64,000 bases of DNA from Caulobacteraceae bacterium (GCA_947475415.1 CANJLH010000002.1:248001-312000); one strand, 5' to 3'; shown: positions 15,474 through 24,457, numbered from the stretch's first letter. Numbers and translations are program-made. The notes: generated by a model from the sequence alone, not told the origin.

Positions 15474-17039
15474 ATGAGCGACCAAACCAAGCGCAAGGCG
15501 GACGGGACTGCCTGGTCCGGCCGGCTGGAGACCCTGACGCCAGGCATGCCGGTGATCTGGGGCGGCGACCGGGTGAGCCGGGTCTCGGCGGTGCTGGCGG
15601 CCCAGTTCCGGCCCGGCGACCGGCTGCTGGTGGTTCAGGAGAGCGGTGACCTGCTGCGGGTGTCCGGCGAGGTGCAAGCCCTGGCGTCCGCCGCGGTCGG
15701 TCGGGCGCTCGAGGCCTTTCACGCCCTGGGATCGGTGACCGACGCCGCCGTCAGCGCCTTCTTCGAGGCCTTCGCCGCCCACCTCGCCGATGATGAACGA
15801 TGGGCGCGGATCGCCGCCGCCAACGCGGGCGACGTGGAAAAGGCCGCCGCCCGCGGCCGCTCCACCACCCGTCTCTCCGTAACCGCGGCCATGCGCGCCG
15901 ACATGATCGCGGGCCTGAGGGTTTGGCGCGACATGACGCCTGCGCGCGGCAGAGTGATCGAGCGGATCGACCATGCGGGCTGGAGTGTCGAGCAGGTCGT
16001 GGCGCCGCTGGGCGTCGTGGGCTTCGTATTCGAGGGCCGGCCTAACGTCTTCGCCGACGCCACAGGAGTGCTGCGGGCCGGCAACACCGTGGTGTTCCGG
16101 ATAGGCTCCGACGCCCTGGCCACCGCCCAGGCCATCGTTCGCGAAGCCCTGGACCCGGCTCTGGCCGTCTCGGGGCTTCCGTCGGGGGCCGCGGTGCTGC
16201 TGGAATCGGCAGAGCATGCCGCCGGCTGGGCGATGTTCGCCGACCCGCGCCTGTCGCTGGCTGTCGCCCGGGGGTCCGGACCCACCGTGGCCCAGCTGGG
16301 CGCCATCGCCCGCCAGACGGGGACGCCGGTCAGCCTGCATGGAACTGGCGGCGCCTGGATCATGGCCGGCCCCGACGCCGAGGCCCAGCGGCTCTATGCC
16401 GCAATCTACCACTCCCTGGATCGCAAGGTGTGCAACACATTGAACGTGCTCTGCCTGACGCGGGAAGCCGCGGCGGAGCAGATTCCCGTTGTCCTCGAAG
16501 CCCTCACCCGGGCCGGCGAACGCCGCCGGGGGATCAAGGTCCACGCCACGCCGGCGGCCCTGGCGTTTCTGCCCGATGCCTGGCGGGCGGCCCGCACCGC
16601 GGTGGTGCGAGCGGACGGTCGAAGCGAAGAACCCCTTGTAGAGGCTATCGCCGAAAGCGAGCTTGGCCGCGAGTGGGAGTGGGAGGAGACGCCGGAACTG
16701 GCCCTCGCCGTGGTGGAGAGCGTCGAAGCGGCGGTGGGGCTGTTCAACGCCTTAAGCCCCCGCTTCGCCGCCAGCCTGATTTCGCCGGACGCCGCCGCCC
16801 AGCAGCGCTTCTACGACACCATCGACGCCCCCTTCGTCGGCGACGGCTTCACGCGCTGGGTGGACGGGCAATATGCGCTGAACCGCCCCGAACTTGGCCT
16901 CTCCAACTGGCAGAACGGTCGGCTGTTCGCCCGCGGCGGGGTGCTGGCCGGCGACGGCGCCTTCACCGTGCGCGCCCGCGTTCGCCAGGCTGACCCGGAT
17001 CTGGACCGCGCCGGCGCGGCCACCCCGCCGCGGTCCTGA
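15474..17039 (+). CDS. ProA-like aldehyde dehydrogenase with N-terminal extension
   Basis: A 521-residue protein, about 100 longer than ordinary glutamate-5-semialdehyde dehydrogenase (about 417). The ProA-like core has PLGVVGFVFEGRPNVFADA (about 178-196), LHGTGGAW and the catalytic-Cys region RKVCNTLNVL (Cys320), but many ProA positions differ. The first 75 or so residues (LTPGMPVIWGGDRV...) are not part of ProA and are unrecognised. It may be a paralogue with another substrate rather than the proline-pathway enzyme. It abuts nadD with no gap. Confidence 0.7.
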   Translation: MSDQTKRKADGTAWSGRLETLTPGMPVIWGGDRVSRVSAVLAAQFRPGDRLLVVQESGDLLRVSGEVQALASAAVGRALEAFHALGSVTDAAVSAFFEAFAAHLADDERWARIAAANAGDVEKAAARGRSTTRLSVTAAMRADMIAGLRVWRDMTPARGRVIERIDHAGWSVEQVVAPLGVVGFVFEGRPNVFADATGVLRAGNTVVFRIGSDALATAQAIVREALDPALAVSGLPSGAAVLLESAEHAAGWAMFADPRLSLAVARGSGPTVAQLGAIARQTGTPVSLHGTGGAWIMAGPDAEAQRLYAAIYHSLDRKVCNTLNVLCLTREAAAEQIPVVLEALTRAGERRRGIKVHATPAALAFLPDAWRAARTAVVRADGRSEEPLVEAIAESELGREWEWEETPELALAVVESVEAAVGLFNALSPRFAASLISPDAAAQQRFYDTIDAPFVGDGFTRWVDGQYALNRPELGLSNWQNGRLFARGGVLAGDGAFTVRARVRQADPDLDRAGAATPPRS

Positions 17040-17705
17040 ATGGCGGCGGTGCGCGGCAATACCGCCCGACGCAGGCCCGCCGCCGGCCGGCCGGCCGGCC
17101 TGCGGTTGGGCTTCCACTTGGCGGGCGGCATGCGGGTGGGTCTGTTCGGCGGCTCCTTCAATCCGGCCCACGCGGGCCACGCCCATGTGGCCGAGACCGC
17201 GCTGGAGCGGTTGGGACTTGACCGGGTGATCTGGCTGGTTTCCCCGCAGAACCCGCTGAAATCCGCCCGAGGCCTCGCCCCCCTGGCCGAGCGGATGGCC
17301 GGCGCGCGGGCCATGGCCAGGGGCCCCAGGATGATCGTCTCCGACGCCGAGACCCGGGTCGCCACCCGTTACACTATCGACACCGTGCGGTTCCTGAAGG
17401 CCCGCTTCCCGCGGGTCCGGTTCGTCTGGGTGATGGGCGCCGACAGCCTGGCGGAATTCCACCTGTGGCGCGGTTGGGCGCAGATCCTGCGGATGGTCCC
17501 GGCCGCGGTGGTCGCCCGGCCCTGGATCTCGTTGAAGAGCCGTGGCGCGCCCGCCGCCCGGCGTTTCGCCGGCGCGCGCGCCACCGCGAGCGCCGCCGCC
17601 GGGATGATCACACAGCCCCCGCCAAGATGGGTCTACCTGACAGGACCGCTTAATTTTCAATCCTCTACCCTGCTACGCCAACGCATGACCCGCGCCCACG
17701 ACTGA
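17040..17705 (+). CDS. nadD: Nicotinate-nucleotide adenylyltransferase
   Basis: Transfers AMP from ATP to nicotinate mononucleotide in NAD synthesis. The nucleotidyltransferase motif is MRVGLFGGSFNPAHAGHAH, and SSTLLRQRM near the C-terminus is the second signature. It has 221 residues from the ATG that directly follows the upstream stop. The first 29 residues are basic and poorly conserved, so the ATG at 17127 is an alternative start. It lies before rsfS and rlmH, the usual bacterial order. Confidence 0.93.
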   Translation: MAAVRGNTARRRPAAGRPAGLRLGFHLAGGMRVGLFGGSFNPAHAGHAHVAETALERLGLDRVIWLVSPQNPLKSARGLAPLAERMAGARAMARGPRMIVSDAETRVATRYTIDTVRFLKARFPRVRFVWVMGADSLAEFHLWRGWAQILRMVPAAVVARPWISLKSRGAPAARRFAGARATASAAAGMITQPPPRWVYLTGPLNFQSSTLLRQRMTRAHD

Positions 17706-17783
17706 CGAGTGCGTGAAACGCCTGCCTAAGTCGCTCATCTGTGCTAGGGTCACGGCGGCTGGAGTAACCGAGGAGCCAACACC

Positions 17784-18200
17784 CTGACCCCCGAAGCCGC
17801 GCCACGCGCGCAGGAAGCGGCCCTACGCGCGCCGCCTTCCGACCCGACCCAGGATCGTATCAGCGCCCTGGAGGATTTGATCATGTCCCGCCTTGACGAG
17901 GATCAGGCGCAGGACATTGTCTTTGTCGATCTGAAGGGCAAGACCGCCATGGCCGATGGCCTGTTCGTCGCGTCGGGTCGTTCTCACCGTCATGTGGGCG
18001 CCATAGCCGACCACCTGTTGCGCGCGTTGAAGGACAACGGCTACGGCAAGGCTCGGGTCGAGGGCATGCCGCACTGCGACTGGGTGTTGATCGACACCGG
18101 CGACGTGATCATCCACCTGTTCCGTCCCGAGGTCCGCGCCTTCTACAATATCGAGAAGATCTGGGCGGTCGACGCACCGCACCGCACCCCCGCCTCTTGA
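17784..18200 (+). CDS. rsfS: Ribosomal silencing factor RsfS, probable CTG start
   Basis: RsfS binds ribosomal protein L14 (uL14) and blocks subunit joining in starvation. The domain is clear: SRLDEDQAQDIVFVDLKG, ADGLFVASGRSHRHVGAIAD and FYNIEKIW. The TTG at 17877 would start inside the first helix. In the same frame a CTG at 17784 is preceded by GAGGAG eight bases upstream and adds an Ala/Pro-rich lead like that of relatives, giving 138 residues. The CTG choice is inference; the gene is certain. Confidence 0.88.
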   Translation: MTPEAAPRAQEAALRAPPSDPTQDRISALEDLIMSRLDEDQAQDIVFVDLKGKTAMADGLFVASGRSHRHVGAIADHLLRALKDNGYGKARVEGMPHCDWVLIDTGDVIIHLFRPEVRAFYNIEKIWAVDAPHRTPAS

Positions 18201-18661
18201 GGCTGACCATCCTTGCGATCGGCCGCCTGGGCCGCACGCCGGAAGCCGAACTCGTTCGCACCTATGTGGAGCGCGCCACCGCGGTGGGTCGAAGCCTGGG
18301 TCTTGGCCCTGTGGAGTCCATTGAGGTGGAGGCCCGCAAGCCGGGAAAGGCCGCTGAGGCTGAGGCGTTGCGGCCGCATCTGAAAGACGCCCACCTAATC
18401 GCCTGCGACGAACACGGCCGGGCCCGGGCCTCGCGCGAATTCGCCGCCGATCTGGAGCGGTTGCGCGACCAGGGGGTGCGACGAACCGTTTTCATGATCG
18501 GCGGGGCGGACGGCCTCGATTCTGACTTGGTTTCAGGCGCAGATTCCGTCCTGGCTCTTGGGCCGCAAACTTGGCCGCACGCCCTTGCGCGGGCGATGGT
18601 GGCGGAACAGATATATCGGGCCGCAACGATTCTGGCGGGAGGTCCCTATCACCGCGACTGA
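18197..18661 (+). CDS. rlmH: 23S rRNA (pseudouridine1915-N3)-methyltransferase
   Basis: A SPOUT-class methyltransferase of 154 residues that modifies helix 69 of 23S rRNA. It has the family features FMIGGADGLDSDL and the knot region WPHALARAMVAEQIYRA, ending in GGPYHRD. The usual LS-M-T stretch reads LALGPQTWPHALAR. The TTG start overlaps the rsfS stop by four bases (TTGA), which implies coupled translation. Confidence 0.93.
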   Translation: MRLTILAIGRLGRTPEAELVRTYVERATAVGRSLGLGPVESIEVEARKPGKAAEAEALRPHLKDAHLIACDEHGRARASREFAADLERLRDQGVRRTVFMIGGADGLDSDLVSGADSVLALGPQTWPHALARAMVAEQIYRAATILAGGPYHRD

Positions 18662-19526
18662 ACGCCCAGGCCGCACCCTCACCGGCGCCGGAGCCCTATT
18701 CCTGGCGGCGCTGGTCGCCACGACGGCGGGCGCGCTCACCCAGCGCCAACGCCTGGAGCGTCTGAACCTCGAGGAGAGCGCGCTCGCCGCCCAGCAGGAT
18801 CGCAACATCAGCCAACTGGCCAGGTTGCTGTCGGTGCTCGAACGCTTGCGCCGCAACCCGCCGCCCGCCCTGCTGGTCAGTCCCGCCGACGCCCGCGACG
18901 CCGTGCGCGCGGCGATCATGGTCAAGGCCATGACGCCGGAGTTACAGGCTCGGGCCAAGCGTTACGCCGTGGAAGCTGCCGAGATCGCCCGCCAACGCCG
19001 GCTGACGGCCGTGGAAAGCGAGGCCATGTTCAGCGCAGAGAGCGCCAGGGCCGAGGGCCTGCGTGGGCTGGCGACCGGCGACGACGGCCTCACCACCGCC
19101 CAGGCGGACGTGTCCAGCCTTGACCTGGACAAGGCTGGGCCGCCGAAGATTTTGCTGGCGCCCAGCCCGGGCCGGGTGATCGCCCACTTCGGATCACCGC
19201 TTACTGGCGGCGGGCGCGCCCGAGGCCTGACCATTCTCACCGCCCAGGGCGCCGCCGTGCGCAGCCCCGCCGAGGGCAGAGTGCAATATGTAGGGCCTGT
19301 TAAGGGCTGGGGCGTGATAATGATTTTGCGGTTGGCCGGCGGGTATCATCTTGTACTCGGCGGCCTGGAACGGACGTCGGTGGAGGCGGGTCAATCGGTC
19401 GCGGCGGGTTCGCCTGTCGGATGGATGCCCGCTGAGCGGCAAGCGGCCTCGGAGCTTTATTTCGAGGTCCGGGAAAAGGGCGCGCCGGTGGATCCGCTGC
19501 GCTGGATGAAGACGCAGGCGGGTTGA
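18558..19526 (+). CDS. M23/LytM-domain (EnvC-like) periplasmic protein
   Basis: An exported protein with a coiled-coil N-terminal half and a C-terminal LytM fold (about residues 205-320 of the long form: RGLTILTAQGAAVRSPAEG, GVIMILRLAGGYHLVLGGL). The catalytic HxH is degenerate, as in EnvC-type amidase activators. The TTG at 18558 is the only conventional start before the signal peptide but overlaps rlmH by 104 bases. The signal peptide itself begins at an in-frame ATC (18648), with GGGAGGT just upstream, so that may be the true start. It precedes ctpA, a common arrangement. Confidence 0.75.
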   Translation: MGRKLGRTPLRGRWWRNRYIGPQRFWREVPITATERPGRTLTGAGALFLAALVATTAGALTQRQRLERLNLEESALAAQQDRNISQLARLLSVLERLRRNPPPALLVSPADARDAVRAAIMVKAMTPELQARAKRYAVEAAEIARQRRLTAVESEAMFSAESARAEGLRGLATGDDGLTTAQADVSSLDLDKAGPPKILLAPSPGRVIAHFGSPLTGGGRARGLTILTAQGAAVRSPAEGRVQYVGPVKGWGVIMILRLAGGYHLVLGGLERTSVEAGQSVAAGSPVGWMPAERQAASELYFEVREKGAPVDPLRWMKTQAG

Positions 19527-19574
19527 TGACCCGTCTGGATTATGCGGTTCGGCCGCAAAGGATGGCGTAGGCCA

Positions 19575-20984
19575 ATGAAGAAGTATCTGTTGATCGGCGT
19601 TTCGGCCTTCGTTCTCGGCGCCGGCGCCATGTCCTACGTCAGCCAGCAGGCGCAGGCCTCGGCCCAGCCGCGGTCCAAGACCTATCGCATGCTGGGCCTG
19701 TTCGGCGATGTCCTCGACACCGTCGAGCGGCAGTATGTCTCCGAGGTGGATGACACCAAGCTGATCGAGGCCGCCATCGACGGCATGCTGACCTCCCTGG
19801 ACCCCCACTCGGGCTATCTGAACCCCGAGAGCTTCGGCGAGATGCGCGACCAGACCCGCGGCGAATACGGCGGCCTGGGTATCGAGGTCACCAGCGAAGA
19901 GGGCGTGGTCAAGGTGATCTCGCCGATGGACGGCACGCCGGCGGCCGAGGCCGGCATCAAGGCCGGTGATTACATAACCGCCGTGAATGGGGAGAGCGTG
20001 CTCGGCCTCACCGTCACCGAGGCGGTCAAGCAGATGCGCGGCAAGGCCGGCGAGTCGGTGACCCTGACCATCGCCCGGGAAAAGACCGACCCCTTCGACG
20101 TCAAGATCGTTCGTGAAGTGATCAAGCCAAAGTCGGCCTCCGCCAAGATGGAGGGGGATTTCGGCTACCTGCGGGTCAGCGCCTTCAACGAAAAGACCAC
20201 CGATGAGGCGGAACGGGCGTTCAACGAGCTGAAGGCCAAGAATCCAAAGATGAAGGGCCTGATCCTCGACCTGCGCAACAATCCCGGCGGGCTCCTGGAC
20301 CAGGCCGTGGGGATCTCCGACCTGTTCCTCGATGGCGGCGAGATCGTTTCCCAGCGCGGCCGCGATCCGCGCGATGTGGAGCGCTACAACGCCCGCCCCG
20401 GCGAGATAACCGGCGGGCTGAAGATGGTGGTTATGATCAATTCGGGCTCCGCCTCGGCGGCTGAGATCGTCGCCGGGGCCCTGCAGGATCGCAAGCGCGC
20501 CGAACTGGTCGGCGTCACCAGCTTCGGCAAGGGATCGGTGCAGACCGTCATTCCCCTGCGCGGCGGCATGGACGGCGCGCTCAAGCTGACCACAGCCAAG
20601 TATTACACGCCCTCAGGCCGCTCGATCCAGAAGACCGGCATCGACCCGGACCTGGAGGTGGCCCAATCGCGCGACGAGGCCCAGTCCATCGCCAACCGCG
20701 CCTTCCAGTTCAGCGAGGCCTCATTCCGCAACGCGCTCAACGCCGAGGAGGGCAAGGTCCGCCGCGGCGCCCACGAGCCGGCCGAGGCGCCGCCGGAGAG
20801 CTATGACACCAAAACAGGCGACTTCCAGCTGGCCCGGGCCAAGGACGTGCTGCGCTACGGCTCCGTGGCGGCCACGCCAAAGCTGCCCAAGCCCACCGCG
20901 AAAATGGCGGACGTTGTCAGCCGCGCCCGGGTGGCGGAGGCCGCGAAGGCCGTAGCGCCGCCCGCCGCTAAGACGGCGCCCTGA
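19575..20984 (+). CDS. ctpA: S41 family carboxyl-terminal processing peptidase
   Basis: Periplasmic serine protease of 469 residues. Order: signal peptide (1-30), helical cap (DPHSGYLNPE), PDZ domain (about 98-170) and catalytic domain. INSGSASAAEIVAG supplies the nucleophile (Ser292) and SFGKGSVQ the general-base Lys (319). ATG 19575 begins the signal peptide; an in-frame ATG 33 bases upstream adds only a basic stretch. It follows the M23 protein, as in other proteobacteria where such pairs act on peptidoglycan hydrolases. Confidence 0.93.
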   Translation: MKKYLLIGVSAFVLGAGAMSYVSQQAQASAQPRSKTYRMLGLFGDVLDTVERQYVSEVDDTKLIEAAIDGMLTSLDPHSGYLNPESFGEMRDQTRGEYGGLGIEVTSEEGVVKVISPMDGTPAAEAGIKAGDYITAVNGESVLGLTVTEAVKQMRGKAGESVTLTIAREKTDPFDVKIVREVIKPKSASAKMEGDFGYLRVSAFNEKTTDEAERAFNELKAKNPKMKGLILDLRNNPGGLLDQAVGISDLFLDGGEIVSQRGRDPRDVERYNARPGEITGGLKMVVMINSGSASAAEIVAGALQDRKRAELVGVTSFGKGSVQTVIPLRGGMDGALKLTTAKYYTPSGRSIQKTGIDPDLEVAQSRDEAQSIANRAFQFSEASFRNALNAEEGKVRRGAHEPAEAPPESYDTKTGDFQLARAKDVLRYGSVAATPKLPKPTAKMADVVSRARVAEAAKAVAPPAAKTAP

Positions 20985-21011
20985 TCTGGCCGGTCTGTTT
21001 GGAGTGGGCGC

Positions 21012-21029
21012 TTAAGGTTCGTTAACCAT
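21012..21029 (+). promoter_or_regulatory. Possible CtrA box upstream of the deacetylase gene
   Basis: TTAA-GGTTCG-TTAACCAT: two TTAA half-sites separated by six bases (the consensus CtrA spacing is seven), the second extended to TTAACCAT as in known half-sites. It lies 43-60 bases upstream of the 21072 start. Assignment rests on the motif alone. Confidence 0.35.
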
Positions 21030-21071
21030 AATCGCGCACGGTCTGCGGACTTTCAATGTCGCTCCGGGGCC

Positions 21072-22235
21072 ATGTTCTCAAAGAAGAACCTTAATCCGCA
21101 ACCAGCCGGTCCGGCGCCCGCGATCCGGACCGGCGCGCTTGCGCGCCGCGCTCTGGCGAATCCTTTCATCGGGGCGGGCGCGGCGGCCTCGCTGCTGGTG
21201 GCCACGGTGATCACCCTGATCCTTGTGGGCGGCGATCCCAAGGCGGGCGAGCCGATTGTGCGCGTGTCCCTGGCCAAGGCCGCCGGCGCCCATGCGCCGC
21301 CCGGCTGGCGTGAGGCGCTTGCGCCCGGCCGCGCCGGCGTCACCCGCCTCAGCGAGGAGATATTCCAGCTTTCGGAGACGGCTCCCGCGCCGGACGAAGC
21401 CGCGTCGACCGGCCAGGCGGTCATCACCATGGCGGACGCAGCCGCGCCGGCTTCGTCCGATGGCCTGCCCCAGGCGCCGATCGCAGGCTTGTTCACGCCC
21501 GGTCCCGGCGGACCCCTGCCGATCATCGCCGCCGATGGTCGCACGCCATTTCAGGCCTATGCTCGCCCCTTCGCCTCCAACGGCCGGCCCAAAGTCGGCC
21601 TGATTATCGGCGGCCTTGGGCTGAACGCCAAGGCGACGCGTCAGGCCATCGAGGGCCTACCGGCCGAAATCACCCTGTCCTTCGTTCCCTATTCCGAGGG
21701 CCTGCAGGGCTGGATCGATCTCGCTCGCTCGCGGGGTCACGAGGTGCTGCTGGAAACCCCGATGGAACCCGCGGACTATCCCGCCAATGACCCGGGGCCC
21801 TACACCTTGCTGGCCGCCGCGGCGCCTACGGACACCGCCAAGAAGCTGGAGTGGGTGCTATCGCGCGCCACCGGCTATTTCGGCCTGACCAACTACCTTG
21901 GATCGCGGTTTCTATCGTCCGACCCCGCCGTCGCCGGCTTCGCCGCCGCCCTCAACAGCCGCGGCCTGGCCTTCATTGACGACGGTCAGGCGGCGCACCG
22001 GGGCGGGGGTCCGCCCAGGGCGTCGGCCGACCGAATCATTGACGAGCAACTCTCGGAAACCGCCATCGACCAGCAACTGGCCGCGCTGGAGGCCGGAGCC
22101 TCGCAGCAGAGCCAGGCCCTTGGTTCCGGCTTCGCCTATCCTGTCACCTTGACGCAGGTCGCGCATTGGGCTGAAGCAGTGGAAAGCCGCGGCTACCAAC
22201 TGACCCCGGCTTCGGCCTTCGCAGTGAGAAGATGA
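21072..22235 (+). CDS. Divergent polysaccharide deacetylase family protein
   Basis: A 387-residue protein of the YibQ/DUF610 divergent polysaccharide deacetylase family. It has a basic N-terminus, one membrane segment (about 35-55), a low-complexity linker and the NodB-like domain from about 175. The family's metal-binding IDDLG reads IIGGLGL here, while ETPMEP and FIDDGQ are kept. Loss of the first Asp pair suggests an inactive or altered enzyme. It overlaps rppH by four bases. Confidence 0.82.
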   Translation: MFSKKNLNPQPAGPAPAIRTGALARRALANPFIGAGAAASLLVATVITLILVGGDPKAGEPIVRVSLAKAAGAHAPPGWREALAPGRAGVTRLSEEIFQLSETAPAPDEAASTGQAVITMADAAAPASSDGLPQAPIAGLFTPGPGGPLPIIAADGRTPFQAYARPFASNGRPKVGLIIGGLGLNAKATRQAIEGLPAEITLSFVPYSEGLQGWIDLARSRGHEVLLETPMEPADYPANDPGPYTLLAAAAPTDTAKKLEWVLSRATGYFGLTNYLGSRFLSSDPAVAGFAAALNSRGLAFIDDGQAAHRGGGPPRASADRIIDEQLSETAIDQQLAALEAGASQQSQALGSGFAYPVTLTQVAHWAEAVESRGYQLTPASAFAVRR

Positions 22236-22732
22236 CATCGCTTGAGCTTTACCGGCCAAATGTCGGAGTGGTGCTGTTCCATCCGGATGGGCGGGTTTGG
22301 CTTGGCCGGCGGGTGAATACGCCCGGTCCGCACCCCTGGCAGTTCCCGCAAGGCGGCGTGGACGCCGGCGAGGACCTGTTGGACGCGGCCCTGCGCGAAC
22401 TGCGCGAGGAGACCGGCGCGGTGAGCACCACGATGCTGGGCCGCACGGACGGCTGGATCACCTATGATTTCCCGCCGGACCATGGCGGCTCCAAGCAGGC
22501 GAAGGGCTGGAGGGGCCAACGCCAGGTCTGGTTCGCCCTGCGTTTCGATGGCGAGGAGGCCGAGTTCGACCTCAATGGACACGGGACCGCAGAGTTCGAG
22601 ACCTGGCGCTGGGGCTATCTGGCCGAGGCGCCCAAGCTCGTCGTGCCGTTCAAGCGCCAGGCCTACGACCAGGTGGCGGCGGCCTTTGAGGCGTTCGCGG
22701 CCAAGCCGGCGCGGGGGGTGAGCGCGGCGTGA
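22232..22732 (+). CDS. rppH: RNA pyrophosphohydrolase
   Basis: Removes pyrophosphate from 5'-triphosphorylated RNA, which starts mRNA decay; it may also act on dinucleoside polyphosphates. It has 166 residues. YRPNVGVVLF, PHPWQFPQGGVDAGED and a full Nudix box (residues 41-62, with the RELREETG end) are present, as is KGWRGQRQVWF, typical of RppH. The start overlaps the preceding stop by four bases. Confidence 0.94.
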   Translation: MTSLELYRPNVGVVLFHPDGRVWLGRRVNTPGPHPWQFPQGGVDAGEDLLDAALRELREETGAVSTTMLGRTDGWITYDFPPDHGGSKQAKGWRGQRQVWFALRFDGEEAEFDLNGHGTAEFETWRWGYLAEAPKLVVPFKRQAYDQVAAAFEAFAAKPARGVSAA

Positions 22733-22830
22733 GATGGAGAATCGCCAATGCGGTGAGTCCGCTTGGCGGTCGTGAACAGGGCGAACAAGCTCGATAGGCG
22801 GCGCGCAGGCGCCGGGAAAAACTGGGAAAC

Positions 22831-23616
22831 ATGTCGACGCCGATCGTCATGGTGCATGGCGCCTTCTGTGGCGGCTGGGCGTTCGAGAACTTCGAGGCCT
22901 GGTTTCGCCAGGCCGGCTACGACGTCCACTGCCCCGACCTGCGCGGCCACGCGCCAGATGACCCGCCCCAGGCGGTGGCGCATCTGTCCATGCGCGACTA
23001 CGCCCGCGACATCGCCCTCTACTGCGACGGTTTGGGCCAGCCGCCGATCCTGATCGGCCACTCCATGGGCGGGTTGGTGGCTCAGATGGTGGCCTCGCGC
23101 CGGCGGGTGCGCGCACTGGTCCTGCTGGCCCCGTCGGCGCCCTGGGGGGTGGTGACCGCCAGCCTGGGGGAAGCCATCGCCGCCTTCAGCGTTCAGCTGA
23201 TTTCGCCGTTCTGGGGCGGCGCTATCCACCCTGATCGGGGCGCTGTGCTGGAATATGGCCTCGACCGCGCGTCCGGACCGGCGCAGGCCGCGACCCTGGC
23301 GCGCCTGCGCCCGGAAAGCGGGCGCGCGCTGGCCGAGGTTCTGAACTGGTGGTCGGATCCTCTGATGACCACCAGCATCGGCCAGGGTCCGCTCAAAGCG
23401 CCGTCCCTGGTCCTTGTGGGCGAACACGACCGCATCCACGCCCCTGCCAGCGTGCGGCGCACGGCCGACCGTGTCGGCGGCCGTTGCGAGGTTATCCCTG
23501 GTGTCGGTCATTGGCTCCTGGCGGAGGAAGACGCCGGCGCCGCATCAATGGTCCTGGACTGGCTTGAGCGCGACCGCCGCGAAAGGATGCCGGCCGAAGC
23601 GCCGATCGCGCTCTAA
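22831..23616 (+). CDS. Alpha/beta hydrolase
   Basis: A 261-residue cytoplasmic alpha/beta-fold hydrolase. The oxyanion region is MVHGAFCGGWAFEN, the nucleophile elbow is GHSMGG (Ser near 90), and Asp and His are in LVGEHDRI and PGVGHWLLAEE. Substrate is unknown; esterases and C-C hydrolases share this pattern. The 98-base gap upstream shows no clear promoter. It converges on the next gene across a hairpin-rich gap. Confidence 0.83.
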   Translation: MSTPIVMVHGAFCGGWAFENFEAWFRQAGYDVHCPDLRGHAPDDPPQAVAHLSMRDYARDIALYCDGLGQPPILIGHSMGGLVAQMVASRRRVRALVLLAPSAPWGVVTASLGEAIAAFSVQLISPFWGGAIHPDRGAVLEYGLDRASGPAQAATLARLRPESGRALAEVLNWWSDPLMTTSIGQGPLKAPSLVLVGEHDRIHAPASVRRTADRVGGRCEVIPGVGHWLLAEEDAGAASMVLDWLERDRRERMPAEAPIAL

Positions 23617-23638
23617 GTCCTCGACATCCAACCGTTCG

Positions 23639-23670
23639 TTCGGATCAGCTCGTTCTCACCCGATCCGGAA
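23639..23670. repeat. Dispersed palindrome, copy 1 (TTCGGATC...GATCCGGAA)
   Basis: TTCGGATCAGCT opens and GATCCGGAA closes a 32-base imperfect inverted repeat. A close relative lies at 33187-33216 (TCCGGATCAGCTGATTC...GATCCGGA). Both sit directly after coding genes, so this looks like a short dispersed intergenic repeat family. Confidence 0.5.
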
Positions 23671-23683
23671 CATGGGATCGGGT
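23658..23683. terminator. Bidirectional terminator-like hairpin
   Basis: ACCCGATCC (23658-23666) and GGATCGGGT (23675-23683) form a perfect 9-bp stem with an 8-base loop between two convergent genes. It overlaps the dispersed palindrome. No T-run follows. Confidence 0.5.
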
Positions 23684-23705
23684 CAGGCCCGCCCCGGGGA
23701 CAGGC

Positions 23706-24380
23706 TCAGAACGTGCGTTCGCTGTAAAGCAGGGTGGCGGTGTCATACCGCGCGTTCAGCGGCGTTCCATCCGGGTTTTTCAGCTGAACCAGGACCAGAC
23801 CGGTGGATTCCTTGTCCGTGTAGTGCTCCCACGACAGGGTGATGCGCTTGTTGGTCGCGTCAACCGTGTAGTCGTTCCGCTGCAGCGGCATCTCCGGATC
23901 GTGCAGGAAAGCGTAGACATTCAGGGCGCTGATGATCGGCTTTTCAGCCCCGATGGCATAGCGAACCTCTGACTGGCAGACATTGCGGTTCGAGCCCTGT
24001 GGTTGGACGGTGATCGTGTAATCCTTGGCCCCGCCCAGAGCGAGGACCCAGGCGCCGTTCTTGCCTTTCTTCATGCCCGCGGCCTTGGCCCGCGCGTCGA
24101 GTCCGCCGTTGGCCTTGACCGAAGGCACGCACACATTCTGCAGCACCTGCAGGACCACCGCGCCGTCGCCCGTGGTGGGCAGAGTGGGCGGCGGGGGCGC
24201 CGGTTCCTGGGGCGCCGGCGGCGTCACGGGAGGTGTCGCGGCCGGCGCAGCGGCCGCCGTCGCGGGCGGTTCGGTGGCGGGCGCCGCAGTGGGCGGTGCG
24301 GCGGTCGGCGCCTGCGCGGCGACGGAAGTGGCGAGCGCCGAAAGGGCGATCAGGCTGACGAGGGCGGTACGCATGGGCAA
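23706..24380 (-). CDS. Hypothetical secreted protein with Ala/Pro-rich linker
   Basis: A 224-residue unrecognised protein. Residues 1-22 form a signal peptide ending VAAQA. Residues 23-68 are an Ala/Pro/Thr-rich linker. The remaining 150 residues form one domain with two cysteines (NVCVPSV and RNVCQSE) that could form a disulfide. It probably lies in the periplasm. It follows atpC on the same strand with a 77-base gap, but upstream of no other gene, so it is likely monocistronic. Confidence 0.7.
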   Translation of the reverse strand: MPMRTALVSLIALSALATSVAAQAPTAAPPTAAPATEPPATAAAAPAATPPVTPPAPQEPAPPPPTLPTTGDGAVVLQVLQNVCVPSVKANGGLDARAKAAGMKKGKNGAWVLALGGAKDYTITVQPQGSNRNVCQSEVRYAIGAEKPIISALNVYAFLHDPEMPLQRNDYTVDATNKRITLSWEHYTDKESTGLVLVQLKNPDGTPLNARYDTATLLYSERTF

Positions 24381-24457
24381 TCCCTTGCTGGTCGGCGTCG
24401 AAAGGGCGGACGATGGAGATAGACTTCCCCCTACGTCAACCCCGATTGGTTGGCGGC

